The notes under the pieces: generated by a model
What the model was told of the DNA's origin: nothing
Seen by the model: the letters and a program-made list of their open reading frames with translations, nothing else
Databases searched by the model: none
Program-made: the position numbers and the translations under genes
In this document: positions 15,240 to 22,904 of the stretch, one piece after another
Position numbering within the stretch: the stretch's first letter is position 1
Layout: each line of letters starts with the position of its first letter
DNA from: VRUE01 sp033856195
Lineage (GTDB): Bacteria > Actinomycetota > Thermoleophilia > Solirubrobacterales > 70-9
Direction of reading: 5' to 3'
Length of the DNA stretch: 44,549 nucleotides
NCBI GenBank assembly: GCA_033856195.1
Contig: JAWVFL010000065.1
Location: 1-44,549 of the forward strand

Positions 15240-15595
15240 TACGGCGCGCCGATGCCGCCACTGCCGTTTTCTTCTTCGGGCGGCGCGGTCGTCGTCGTTT
15301 CTTCCGGCTCGGTCGTCGTTTCCGACGTGGTCGTTTCCGTCGGGGTCGAAGTGGTGGTCTCGGTGGTCGAGCCGGTCGTCGTCTCGGTGGTTGAGCTCGT
15401 TTCGCTGGGAACCGTCGTCACCGTCGAAGTCGAGGACGTGCCGCTGTCGCCGCTGCTGGCGATCACGACGACAGCGACCAGCAGGCCGACGATCACGGCG
15501 ATCAGGCCGGCCACGAGCAGGCGCGTGTTGCCGTGCGGCCCGTGGCTGTCGTCGTCGTCGGGCTGGCGCATCATCCGCGTCGGGTCCTCGTGCAT
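15239..15595 (-). CDS. Small membrane protein with Thr/Ser/Glu-rich extracellular tail (118 aa)
   Basis: The protein has a polar histidine/aspartate-rich N terminus (1-23), one transmembrane helix (LLVAGLIAVIVGLLVAVVVI) and then about 70 residues of low-complexity Thr/Ser/Glu/Pro repeats (TTET/TETTT units). Positive residues before the helix suggest the tail is outside the cell, where it could be a wall-spanning or glycosylated stalk (inference). The repeats are simple and could change length. It overlaps argG by 1 nt and follows the coiled-coil gene after 3 nt, so all are likely cotranscribed. No family recognised. Confidence 0.75.
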   Translation of the reverse strand: MHEDPTRMMRQPDDDDSHGPHGNTRLLVAGLIAVIVGLLVAVVVIASSGDSGTSSTSTVTTVPSETSSTTETTTGSTTETTTSTPTETTTSETTTEPEETTTTAPPEEENGSGGIGAP

Positions 15596-15598
15596 GAA

Positions 15599-16039
15599 TT
15601 ACTCCTCCGGTCCGAGTATCGCGTCGAGTATCTCGTCGGCGTCCTTGATCTCGAAGCCGCTGCGCAGTCGCTCGGCGATCTCCTCCCTGCTGCTGCCCGA
15701 GACGGCCATTTGGGTTGCCAACAGGCGAGCGCCGGCGGAGCCCGAGCGCGGGCCGACAGGCTGCTCGGGGTCCGGCGCCGCGGCTACCGGCTTCAGGTGC
15801 GGCTCACGCTGCTGCGGCGCAGAAGGTGGGTCGAGCTCGTCGGCGAGGGCCCGGAGGCGCTCGGCGACGAGCCGGTCGGCGCGAACGCCGGCTTCGGAAA
15901 GCTGCCGCCGGGCCTGCTCCTCGGCGTCGTCGATCACCTTGGCGGCGGCCTGCTCGGCCGCCTCGACGATCGCGGCGAGGCGCTCGGCCGTGCCGCTGGT
16001 CAGCGCGCGGGGCTCGGGTGGGCGTTTCCGAGAGCTCAT
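15599..16039 (-). CDS. Coiled-coil protein, possibly DivIVA/AtpF-like (146 aa)
   Basis: The first half is an alanine/glutamate/arginine-rich helix (residues about 18-70) typical of a coiled coil. A proline-rich linker with low complexity (70-100) follows, then a compact helical tail (REEIAERLRSGFEIKDADEILDAIL). There is no signal peptide or membrane helix. Similar architecture occurs in division or polar scaffolding proteins, but no diagnostic motif is present, so function is open. It overlaps the argD stop by ATGA, showing translational coupling with argD, and it precedes the 118-aa membrane gene by 3 nt. The pair may form one membrane-linked module carried in the arginine operon. Confidence 0.75.
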   Translation of the reverse strand: MSSRKRPPEPRALTSGTAERLAAIVEAAEQAAAKVIDDAEEQARRQLSEAGVRADRLVAERLRALADELDPPSAPQQREPHLKPVAAAPDPEQPVGPRSGSAGARLLATQMAVSGSSREEIAERLRSGFEIKDADEILDAILGPEE

Positions 16040-17226
16040 TGAGCCGCGTAGCTTAGGAGCGCGGCCTCGATCGTGGTGACGGCGCGCTCGACTTGGTCCG
16101 AATCGACCGTCAGCGCCGGCAGCAGGCGGAGCGTTCCCGGCTCGGGGACGTTGACGATCAGCCCACGCTCGAGCAGGTCGGAGCCGATTGCGGCGGCGTC
16201 GATGCCATCTACAAGGCCAATGCCGAGCATCAGGCCACGGCCGCGCACCTCATCCACGCCGTCCAGCCCGAGCAGCGAGTCGCGCAGCTGGCCGCCGACC
16301 TCGCGCACGCGGCGCAGCAGCGCCGGGTCGTCGACGATCTCGAGCACCGCGAGCGCGGCGGCGCTGGCGAGCGGCCCGCCGGCAAAGGTCGAACCGTGGT
16401 CGCCTGGCTCGAGAACCTCGCCGGCATCCGGCGAGGTGACGCAGGCGCCGATCGGCATGCCGCCCCCGAGTGCCTTGGCGCTGGTCAGCACGTCAGGACG
16501 GACCGGGGTCTGCTCATATGCCCAGAGCGAGCCGGTACGGCCGATGCCGGTCTGGATCTCGTCGAGGATCAGCAGCGCTCCGCTCTCGTCGCATGCCTGG
16601 CGGGCGGCGAGCAGAGCCTCCTCGCCGAGCGGGTAGATCCCGGCCTCGCCCTGGATCGGCTCGATCAGCACTGCTGCAGTGCTCTCTCCCACCGCAGCCC
16701 GCAGCGCCGCCGGGTCGTCGAACGGGACCGAGCGGAAGCCAGGCAGCATCGGCGCAAGGCCTGGATTGGTGGCGAGTCCAGGCGTAGCCGCGAGCGATCC
16801 ATAGGTGCGCCCGTGGAAGTCACGCTCGAAGCTGACGATCTCCGGTGCCTCGATACCGCGCCGGTGGGCGTGCTTGCGGGCGATCTTGATCGCGCACTCG
16901 TTCGCCTCGGTGCCCGAGTTGGAGAAGAAGACACGCCCGCCCAGGCTCGACTCGGAGAGCCGCTCGGCGAGCCGCACCATCGGCTCGGTGTAGAAGAGGT
17001 TCGAGGCGTGCATCAGGCGGCCGGCCTGCTCGCGCACGGCCTCGACCACCTCTGGATTGCAGTGCCCGACCGAGCAGACCGAGATCCCACCGAGGAAGTC
17101 GAGGTACTCCTTGCCCTCGGCATCCCAGAGCAGGGTGCCCTCGCCGCGCACGAACTCGACCGGCGCGCGCCTGTAGGTGCGCATCAGGTAGCGCTGCTCG
17201 AGCGCCTGCAGGTCGGTCAGGTTCAC
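16036..17226 (-). CDS. argD: Acetylornithine aminotransferase
   Basis: A 396-residue class III PLP aminotransferase converting N-acetylglutamate semialdehyde to N-acetylornithine. Seen in order: the N-terminal QRYLMRTYRRAP, the substrate region FLGGISVCSVGHCNPEV, FFSNSGTEANECAIKIAR (phosphate binding), LILDEIQTGIGRTG (the aspartate contacting PLP), and the Schiff-base lysine in TSAKALGGGMPIGA. Length is typical. GTG at 17226 overlaps the argB stop by GTGA, so it is coupled to argB. Some family members also act in lysine synthesis; the arg context favours argD. Confidence 0.95.
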   Translation of the reverse strand: MNLTDLQALEQRYLMRTYRRAPVEFVRGEGTLLWDAEGKEYLDFLGGISVCSVGHCNPEVVEAVREQAGRLMHASNLFYTEPMVRLAERLSESSLGGRVFFSNSGTEANECAIKIARKHAHRRGIEAPEIVSFERDFHGRTYGSLAATPGLATNPGLAPMLPGFRSVPFDDPAALRAAVGESTAAVLIEPIQGEAGIYPLGEEALLAARQACDESGALLILDEIQTGIGRTGSLWAYEQTPVRPDVLTSAKALGGGMPIGACVTSPDAGEVLEPGDHGSTFAGGPLASAAALAVLEIVDDPALLRRVREVGGQLRDSLLGLDGVDEVRGRGLMLGIGLVDGIDAAAIGSDLLERGLIVNVPEPGTLRLLPALTVDSDQVERAVTTIEAALLSYAAQ

Positions 17227-18092
17227 GGAGTCACCATCGTGCCGATGCCGGCGTCGGTGAAGAGCTCAAGCAGCAGCGAGTGCGGCTTGCGGCCGTCGAT
17301 GATGTGAGCCGACTGGGCGCCGCCACGGATCGCGTCGACGCAGGCGCCGAGCTTCGGGCGCATGCCGCCGTCGATGCCGGCGAGGCGCTGCTCGACCTCG
17401 TCGACCGTGGCGCGGGAGATCAGCGAGCCCTCGTCGCCGGCGTCGGCGAGCCAGCCCTGGACGTCGGTGAGGAAGATCGCCTTGTGGGCGCCGAGGGCAG
17501 CGGCGACCTTGCCGGCGGCCTCGTCGGCGTTGACGTTGTAGGACTGCCCGGCGCGATCGGAGGCTGAGGAGGCGACCACCGGGATGTAGTCGGCGGCGAT
17601 GTGGTTGAGGACGTCGACGTCGACCCGCTCGATCGAGCCGACGAAGCCGACCTGCTCGGCGTTTGCGACCGGCGCCACCTCGAACATCGAGCCGTCGCTG
17701 CCGGAAAGGCCGACCGCCGGCTGGCCGTGACGGTTGAGGCGCTGCACGATGTCGGAGTTGAGCTTGCCGAGCAGCACCATCTTCGCCACCTCGACCGTCT
17801 CCGCGTCGGAGACGCGCAGGCCCTCGTGGAAACGCACCTCCATGCCGAGGCGATCCATGTACTCGCTGATCTCGGGGCCGCCGCCGTGCACGACGATCGG
17901 ATTGAGCCCGACGTACTTGAGCAGGACCACGTCGGTGGCGAAGGCCTCGCGCAGCGTTTCCTCGCGCATCGCGGCCCCGCCGTACTTGATCACCACTGTG
18001 CGGCCGTGGAACTCGCGGATGTAGGGAAGCGCCTCCATCAGCGTCTCGACGCTGACTCCGGCCGCCCGCGACTGCGGCGCCTGCTCGGTCAT
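17223..18092 (-). CDS. argB: Acetylglutamate kinase
   Basis: The 289-residue amino acid kinase family enzyme phosphorylates N-acetylglutamate, usually the arginine feedback point. The motif VVIKYGGAAM (phosphate binding) is near residue 34 and is followed by NPIVVHGGGPEISEYMDRLG. LSGSDGSMFEV and YNVNADEAAGKVAAAL form the substrate and nucleotide sites. The frame is open much further upstream, but ATG 18092 gives the normal length and a GAGAGGGGGC-type ribosome site just before it. It overlaps argD by 4 nt and lies 28 nt after argJ. Arginine sensitivity cannot be read with certainty. Confidence 0.95.
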   Translation of the reverse strand: MTEQAPQSRAAGVSVETLMEALPYIREFHGRTVVIKYGGAAMREETLREAFATDVVLLKYVGLNPIVVHGGGPEISEYMDRLGMEVRFHEGLRVSDAETVEVAKMVLLGKLNSDIVQRLNRHGQPAVGLSGSDGSMFEVAPVANAEQVGFVGSIERVDVDVLNHIAADYIPVVASSASDRAGQSYNVNADEAAGKVAAALGAHKAIFLTDVQGWLADAGDEGSLISRATVDEVEQRLAGIDGGMRPKLGACVDAIRGGAQSAHIIDGRKPHSLLLELFTDAGIGTMVTP

Positions 18093-18120
18093 CGCTGCCC
18101 CCTCTCGTTCGTAGTCATGT

Positions 18121-19278
18121 TCATGTCGTGTATTCGCCGTTGATCCGCACATACTCGTAGCCGAGGTCCGAGAACCAGACGTGGGCGCTGTGCTCGCCGC
18201 GATCCAGTCGCAGCCCGATCTCGGCCTCGGGGACGTCCGCACCCAGCTCGTCGCTGTCGATCGCGCCCGCTCCGATCTCCTCCAGGTCCTCCCCGGCCAG
18301 CGCCATGCCGGCCGCCTGAGCGATCCGCCCCCAGTTGGGGTCACGACCGAAGAGCGCGGTCTTGACCAGCGGCGAGTTGGCGATCGCGCGGGCGACGCTC
18401 TCCGCCTCAGTGGCCGAGGCGGCGCCGTCGACCTGTACCCGCCCGACCCGCGTCGAGCCCTCGCCGTCGGCGACGATCTCGATCGCCAGCTGTAGGAGGA
18501 CGGCCTCGAGCAAGCCGTCCGGCAGGCGCACACCAGAAGACCCGGTTGCCTGCAGCAGGACGGTGTCGTTGGTGCTCATCTGACCATCGACGGTGATCCG
18601 CTCGAAGGAGGCGTCGGTGGCAGCCCGCAAGGCAGCATTAGGGTCCGTCACGACGGCGTCGGTTTGCACGAAGCAGAGCATCGTCGCCATGTTCGGCTGG
18701 ATCATGCCGCCGCCCTTGGCCTGGGCGGAAAGGGTCACTCCGCCAACCTGCAGCGTGCAGCGCTTCGGCCAGCGGTCGGTAGTGAGGATCGCGTCTGAGA
18801 AGGCGACGCCACCTTCCTCTGAGAGGTTGCCAGCGACCTCGCCAATCCCGCCGAGCACGGTCTCGACCGGCAGCGGCACCCCGATCACACCGGTCTCGGC
18901 GACGGCGACGGTCTCCGGCCTCAGCCCGAGCTTCTCCGCCGCCACGTCGCACATCGCGACCGCGTCGGCGTAGCCCTGCTCGCCGGTCTCGGCATTGGCG
19001 TTGCCCGAGTTGACGACCGCTGCTCGGATCGCGCTCTGCTCGCAGCGCTTGCGGCAGACCCGCACCGGCGCCGCCGCCGAGGCGTTGCGGGTGAGCAGGA
19101 TCGCCGAGGAGACCTGCTCGGCGTCGCAGACGACGAGCCCGACGTCGGTCTTGCCGCCGCCCTTGAGCCCGCAGTGGGCACCGCCGGCGCGGAAGCCCGG
19201 CGCGAGCTGAGCCGGATCGAGCTCCTCGACGCCAGCCGGCGGCGTCACCCAACGCGATTTGAAGAAGCTCTCGCTCAC
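18121..19278 (-). CDS. argJ: Glutamate N-acetyltransferase / acetylornithine transacetylase
   Basis: A 385-residue Ntn-type enzyme that cleaves itself and recycles the acetyl group from acetylornithine to glutamate. The cleavage site lies in KGGGMIQPNMATMLCF, with T199 as the nucleophile of the beta chain. VVNSGNANAETGEQG forms the conserved oxyanion/substrate region, and the C terminus ends with the invariant EYTT. The start is GTG 19278 with AAGGGGG upstream. The presence of argJ means the cyclic acetyl pathway, so argE and a separate argA are not strictly needed. A palindrome at 19288-19334 fills the gap to argC. Confidence 0.96.
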   Translation of the reverse strand: MSESFFKSRWVTPPAGVEELDPAQLAPGFRAGGAHCGLKGGGKTDVGLVVCDAEQVSSAILLTRNASAAAPVRVCRKRCEQSAIRAAVVNSGNANAETGEQGYADAVAMCDVAAEKLGLRPETVAVAETGVIGVPLPVETVLGGIGEVAGNLSEEGGVAFSDAILTTDRWPKRCTLQVGGVTLSAQAKGGGMIQPNMATMLCFVQTDAVVTDPNAALRAATDASFERITVDGQMSTNDTVLLQATGSSGVRLPDGLLEAVLLQLAIEIVADGEGSTRVGRVQVDGAASATEAESVARAIANSPLVKTALFGRDPNWGRIAQAAGMALAGEDLEEIGAGAIDSDELGADVPEAEIGLRLDRGEHSAHVWFSDLGYEYVRINGEYTT

Positions 19279-19287
19279 CCGACCCCC

Positions 19288-19334
19288 TTCCGGTGCGCCT
19301 TATCCAGGTATAGGGGGGAAAAAGCGCACCGGAA
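19288..19334. repeat. Palindrome between argC and argJ
   Basis: TTCCGGTGCGC (19288-19298) is perfectly inverted at 19324-19334 around a 25-nt AT-richer loop. It begins 2 nt after the argC stop and ends 9 nt before the argJ start. Confidence 0.8.
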
Positions 19335-19336
19335 CC

Positions 19337-20368
19337 TCATAGCAAGCCTTCCGTCTCCTCGAGACCCAGCATCAGGTTGAGGTTCTGCACGCCCTGGCCG
19401 GAGGCGCCCTTCCAGAGGTTGTCGATCGCTGAGAAGGCCAGCACCCGGCCCCGCTCCTCGACGGTGACGTAGATGTGGCACTCATTCGAGTCGCGGACGT
19501 CGCGCAGGCCCGGCGGACCGTCGACGACGCGGACGAAGGGCTCGCCGGCGTAGCGCTCGCGGTAGAGCGCCTGGACCTCGTCCTTCGAGATTGGCTCACT
19601 CGTCTGCGCGTAGCAACTGCTCAGCTCACCCTGGTCGAGCGGCAGCAGGTGCGGCACGAAGGTGACCGGCGCCGGGCTTCCCAGCGCCGCCAGCTCCTGC
19701 TCGATCTCAGGCCGGTGCCGGTGTCCCTCGGTCTTGTAGGCGAAGGCGTTCTCGTCCATCGCGACGTAGTGCATCGCGTCGCCGCCGCCCCGTCCCGCGC
19801 CGGAGACCCCCTGCTTGGCGTCGATCACGACGTCGCTGAGCAGGCCGCGCTCGGCCAGCGGCGCCAGGGCAAGCACGCTCGCCGTCGGGTAGCAACCGGG
19901 CGTCGCCACCAGCTCAGCCTCGCGCAACTGCTCCCGGTAGAGCTCGGTGAGGCCGTAGACGGCGCCCTCGAGCAGCTCCGGCGCACCGTGCTCGCCGTAC
20001 CAGCGCTCGTAGGTGGGCAGGTCGCGCAATCGGAAGTCGGCGGAGAGGTCGACGACGAGAGCGCCGAGGCCACGCAGCGCCGCGACGGCAGGCGCCGAGG
20101 CGCCGTGAGGGTAGGCGACGATCGCCGCGTCGACCTCCTCGATCTCGTCGAGGTCGAGCTCGGTCAGCTCCAGCGGCACCCGGTAGCGCGGGTAGAGGCT
20201 GTCGAGCCGCTTGCCAACGTCGCTGCGCGACGTCACCGCGACCAGCTCCAGCTTTGGATGGCGCCAGACGATCTGGGCCGCCAGCGCCCCGGTGAAGCCG
20301 GAGGCGCCGGCAACCAAGACCCGGGCGGCGGGATCGCCGTCGAGCGGCTGGGCGGTCAGATCAGCCAC
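19337..20368 (-). CDS. argC: N-acetyl-gamma-glutamyl-phosphate reductase
   Basis: A 343-residue NADPH-dependent reductase that makes N-acetylglutamate semialdehyde. The Rossmann start VLVAGASGFTGALAAQ (residues 17-32) and the catalytic cysteine C159 in VATPGCYPTA are clear. Further support comes from GVSGAGRG, FVPHLLPLDQGELSS and the C-terminal NLWKGASGQGVQNLNLM. GTG at 20368 overlaps the pheT end by 8 nt and restores the usual length; the frame upstream of it has no typical sequence. It is the first arg gene after pheT, as in other actinobacteria. Confidence 0.95.
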   Translation of the reverse strand: MADLTAQPLDGDPAARVLVAGASGFTGALAAQIVWRHPKLELVAVTSRSDVGKRLDSLYPRYRVPLELTELDLDEIEEVDAAIVAYPHGASAPAVAALRGLGALVVDLSADFRLRDLPTYERWYGEHGAPELLEGAVYGLTELYREQLREAELVATPGCYPTASVLALAPLAERGLLSDVVIDAKQGVSGAGRGGGDAMHYVAMDENAFAYKTEGHRHRPEIEQELAALGSPAPVTFVPHLLPLDQGELSSCYAQTSEPISKDEVQALYRERYAGEPFVRVVDGPPGLRDVRDSNECHIYVTVEERGRVLAFSAIDNLWKGASGQGVQNLNLMLGLEETEGLL

Positions 20369-22904
20369 GGAGCGTTCCTCCGATCTTCTCCAGCGCGGCC
20401 TCGATCGCGGCGCGCCGCTCGGCGACCTCGTCGTCGGTGAGGGTGCGGTCGGGAGCACGGAACTCGAGCCGCAGGGCGAGGCTCTTGCGGCCCTCGCCGA
20501 GCTGCTCGCCGGCGTAGAGGTCGAAGACAGTCGCGGCGCGCAGCAGCTCGCCACCGGCGCCGAGCACGATGCCGCGCACCTCCTCCGCGGCGACCGCGTC
20601 GGGCACGACGACGGCCAGGTCCTGGAGCACGGCCGGGAAGGTCGTCACGTCCTCGAAGGTCTCCTCGCCCGCAGAGGCAGCCCTCACAAGAGGCGCCAGG
20701 TCGACTTCGGAGGCAACGGCGGCCTCGACGTCCCAGGCCCGGCAGACCAATGGGTGCAGCTCGCCGATCCAGCCGACGGCAACCTCGCCGACGCCAACGC
20801 GGGCGGAGCGACCCGGATGCAGGAACGGCTCTTCGCCGGGCGCGAAGGAGAGCGCAACGCCAAGCTGGCCCGCCAGCCCTTCGAGAGCTCCCTTGAGCGC
20901 GAAGAAGTCGGCGGGCCCGCCACCGCCGCGCCAAGACCTGGCGGAGAGGGGGCCCACGGCCAGGCAGCCGACCCGGTGCGGCTCGCGATCGGGGGCGGGC
21001 CGCTCACCGGGAAACTCGCCGGAGAGGACATCGAAGCCGCCATATCCCGTGTTGAGCACGGGATATGGCGGACTCGCGGCAATCGGGAGGTAAACGCGAC
21101 CCGACTCGAAGAGCGCGACGTGCTCGGCGCCGCGGGCGAGATTGCCCTGAGCTATGTCGAGCAGCGAGCCGAGCACGGTCGTGCGCATCACCGATTGGTC
21201 CTCTGAGAGGGGATTTGAGAGAACGATGCCGTTGGCGCGCGGATCGTCCGCGGCAATGCGCAGGCGCCCGGGCTCGCCAGGGTCGGTGAAGCTCCAGCCG
21301 ACCACTTCGTCGAAACCGAGGTCCCGCATCGCGTCCTCGGCGCGCCGCCGCAGCCGCTGTTCGCGGGTCAGGCCACCAACCCGACCGGCAACCGCGGGAA
21401 GCGTGCTCGGCAGGTGCTCGTCGAGGCCGTGGACGCGCCCAACCTCCTCGATCAGGTCGACCTCGCGGGTGACGTCGTAGTGGCGATCGGGCGGCACGGT
21501 CACCTCGAGATCCGCGCCACTGACCTCGACGCCGAAGCCGAGCCGCTCCAGGTAGGCGACCTGGTCCGCCTGCTCGATCGCCATGCCGAGCAGCCCCTCG
21601 ACCCGCTCGCCGCGGAGGAGGAGCTTGCGCGGCCCGGGGATCTCGGCGGCGACGTCGATCGTGCCGGGAACGAGTTTGGCGCCGCAGAGTTCGACGATCA
21701 ACCGCGAAGCGATCCTCTGCGCCCGCATGCAGAGCTCGGGGTGGAGCTGCTTCTCGAAGCGCGAAGACGCCTCCGAACGCAGCCCGAGCATGCGCGACGT
21801 GCGCAGGATGTTGGTCCCGTTCCAGGTCGCGACCTCGAGCAGGACCCGCGTCGTCTCCTCGGATACCTCGGAGACCTGGCCACCCATGATCCCGGCTATC
21901 CCGGAGGGGCCGTTGTCGTCGCAGACCAGGACGGTCTCGGCGTCGAAGGCCCGCTCGACGTCATCGAGCGTCTTCATCTTCTCGCCATCCGCCGCGGTGC
22001 GGATCGTCAGCGCCCCGTCCGGAACCCGGTCGAGGTCGAAGGCGTGCAGGGGCTGGGCGGTGAGCAGCATCACGTAGTTGCTGATGTCGACGACGTTGTT
22101 GATCGGCCGCTGGCCGGCTGCCGTCAACCGCGCCTGCAGCCAGGGCGGCGAGGGGGCGATGGTGACGTCGGTGAAGACGCGTGCGGTGAAGCGCGGACAG
22201 AGGTCCGGAACCTCGACCGCGACCGAGGCGTAGTCGTTTACGTCGCCCTTGCCCTCAGCCGGGGCATCCTCGGCCCACGGCTCGGCGGCAAGCGGCGCGG
22301 CGCTGATCGCGTGCACCTCGCGGGCGACGCCGTAGACGCCGAAGCAGTCGACCCGGTTGGGCGTCACCTCGAGCTCGAGCACCGGCTCGGCGATCGGCAG
22401 CACCTCGGCCAGCGGCGTGCCGGGAACAAGGCTTCCGCTGTTAGCTTGCCCCGTCATGTGGGGCAAAGGAACAGCGGAGCCGGGTTCGTCGGCCAAGACG
22501 AGGATGCCGTCGGGGCTCTCGCCGATCTCCAGCTCCGCCGCCGCGCAGATCATCCCCGCCGACTCGATACCACGCAGCTTCGCCTTGCCGATTTTGTGAC
22601 CTCCGGGCAGCGTCGCCCCCGGCAGCGCGACCGGGACGGTCTGCCCCGCCGCCACGTTGGGGGCGCCGCAGACGATCGTCCGCTCGCCGTCGCCGGTGTC
22701 GACCGTGCAGACGTGCAGCCGGTCGGCGTTGGGGTGCGGCTCGGCGCTCAGCACCTTGCCGACGACGAAGCCCTCGGCCGAGGGTGGGCCGAGAGCACCG
22801 ACCCGCTCGACCTCGGTGCCGGTCATCGCCAGCCGCTCGGCGAGCTGCCCGGGCTCGACGCCCGGGTCGCAGTACTCGCGCAACCACGAGTACGGGACCC
22901 TCAT
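20361..22904 (-). CDS. pheT: Phenylalanyl-tRNA synthetase beta subunit (with two palindrome-encoded inserts)
   Basis: The 847-residue beta chain of PheRS, longer than the usual 790-820. Domains in order: N-terminal piece, tRNA-binding EMAP-like domain (about 40-150, HPNADRLHVCTVD), B3/B4 editing region, B5, catalytic-like core (RREQ-type RRRAEDAMRDLGFDE) and the C-terminal FDX-ACB domain (FPAVLQDLAVVV). Residues about 143-157 and 612-623 are encoded by near-perfect palindromes (22434-22478; 21037-21071) and look inserted in frame at surface loops. The start ATGA overlaps pheS. With PheS it forms an alpha2-beta2 enzyme charging tRNA-Phe. Confidence 0.96.
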   Translation of the reverse strand: MRVPYSWLREYCDPGVEPGQLAERLAMTGTEVERVGALGPPSAEGFVVGKVLSAEPHPNADRLHVCTVDTGDGERTIVCGAPNVAAGQTVPVALPGATLPGGHKIGKAKLRGIESAGMICAAAELEIGESPDGILVLADEPGSAVPLPHMTGQANSGSLVPGTPLAEVLPIAEPVLELEVTPNRVDCFGVYGVAREVHAISAAPLAAEPWAEDAPAEGKGDVNDYASVAVEVPDLCPRFTARVFTDVTIAPSPPWLQARLTAAGQRPINNVVDISNYVMLLTAQPLHAFDLDRVPDGALTIRTAADGEKMKTLDDVERAFDAETVLVCDDNGPSGIAGIMGGQVSEVSEETTRVLLEVATWNGTNILRTSRMLGLRSEASSRFEKQLHPELCMRAQRIASRLIVELCGAKLVPGTIDVAAEIPGPRKLLLRGERVEGLLGMAIEQADQVAYLERLGFGVEVSGADLEVTVPPDRHYDVTREVDLIEEVGRVHGLDEHLPSTLPAVAGRVGGLTREQRLRRRAEDAMRDLGFDEVVGWSFTDPGEPGRLRIAADDPRANGIVLSNPLSEDQSVMRTTVLGSLLDIAQGNLARGAEHVALFESGRVYLPIAASPPYPVLNTGYGGFDVLSGEFPGERPAPDREPHRVGCLAVGPLSARSWRGGGGPADFFALKGALEGLAGQLGVALSFAPGEEPFLHPGRSARVGVGEVAVGWIGELHPLVCRAWDVEAAVASEVDLAPLVRAASAGEETFEDVTTFPAVLQDLAVVVPDAVAAEEVRGIVLGAGGELLRAATVFDLYAGEQLGEGRKSLALRLEFRAPDRTLTDDEVAERRAAIEAALEKIGGTLRG
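21037..21071. repeat. Perfect palindrome inside pheT (second)
   Basis: Perfect 15-bp arms (CCGCCATATCCCGTG, 21037-21051; inverse at 21057-21071) surround a 5-nt loop. On the coding strand it encodes PPYPVLNTGYGG at residues 612-623. Confidence 0.9.
22434..22478. repeat. Two-step palindrome inside pheT (first)
   Basis: Outer arms TCCGCTGTT (22434-22442) and its inverse (22470-22478) are followed by a 3x3 internal loop, then inner arms TTGCCCC (22446-22452) and inverse (22460-22466). It encodes residues 143-157 of PheT. Confidence 0.85.

Noticed and set aside
15260..15450. Thr/Ser repeat DNA as a CRISPR-like array
   Set aside because: It is simple codon-level low complexity within one ORF, with no constant repeat length or spacers.
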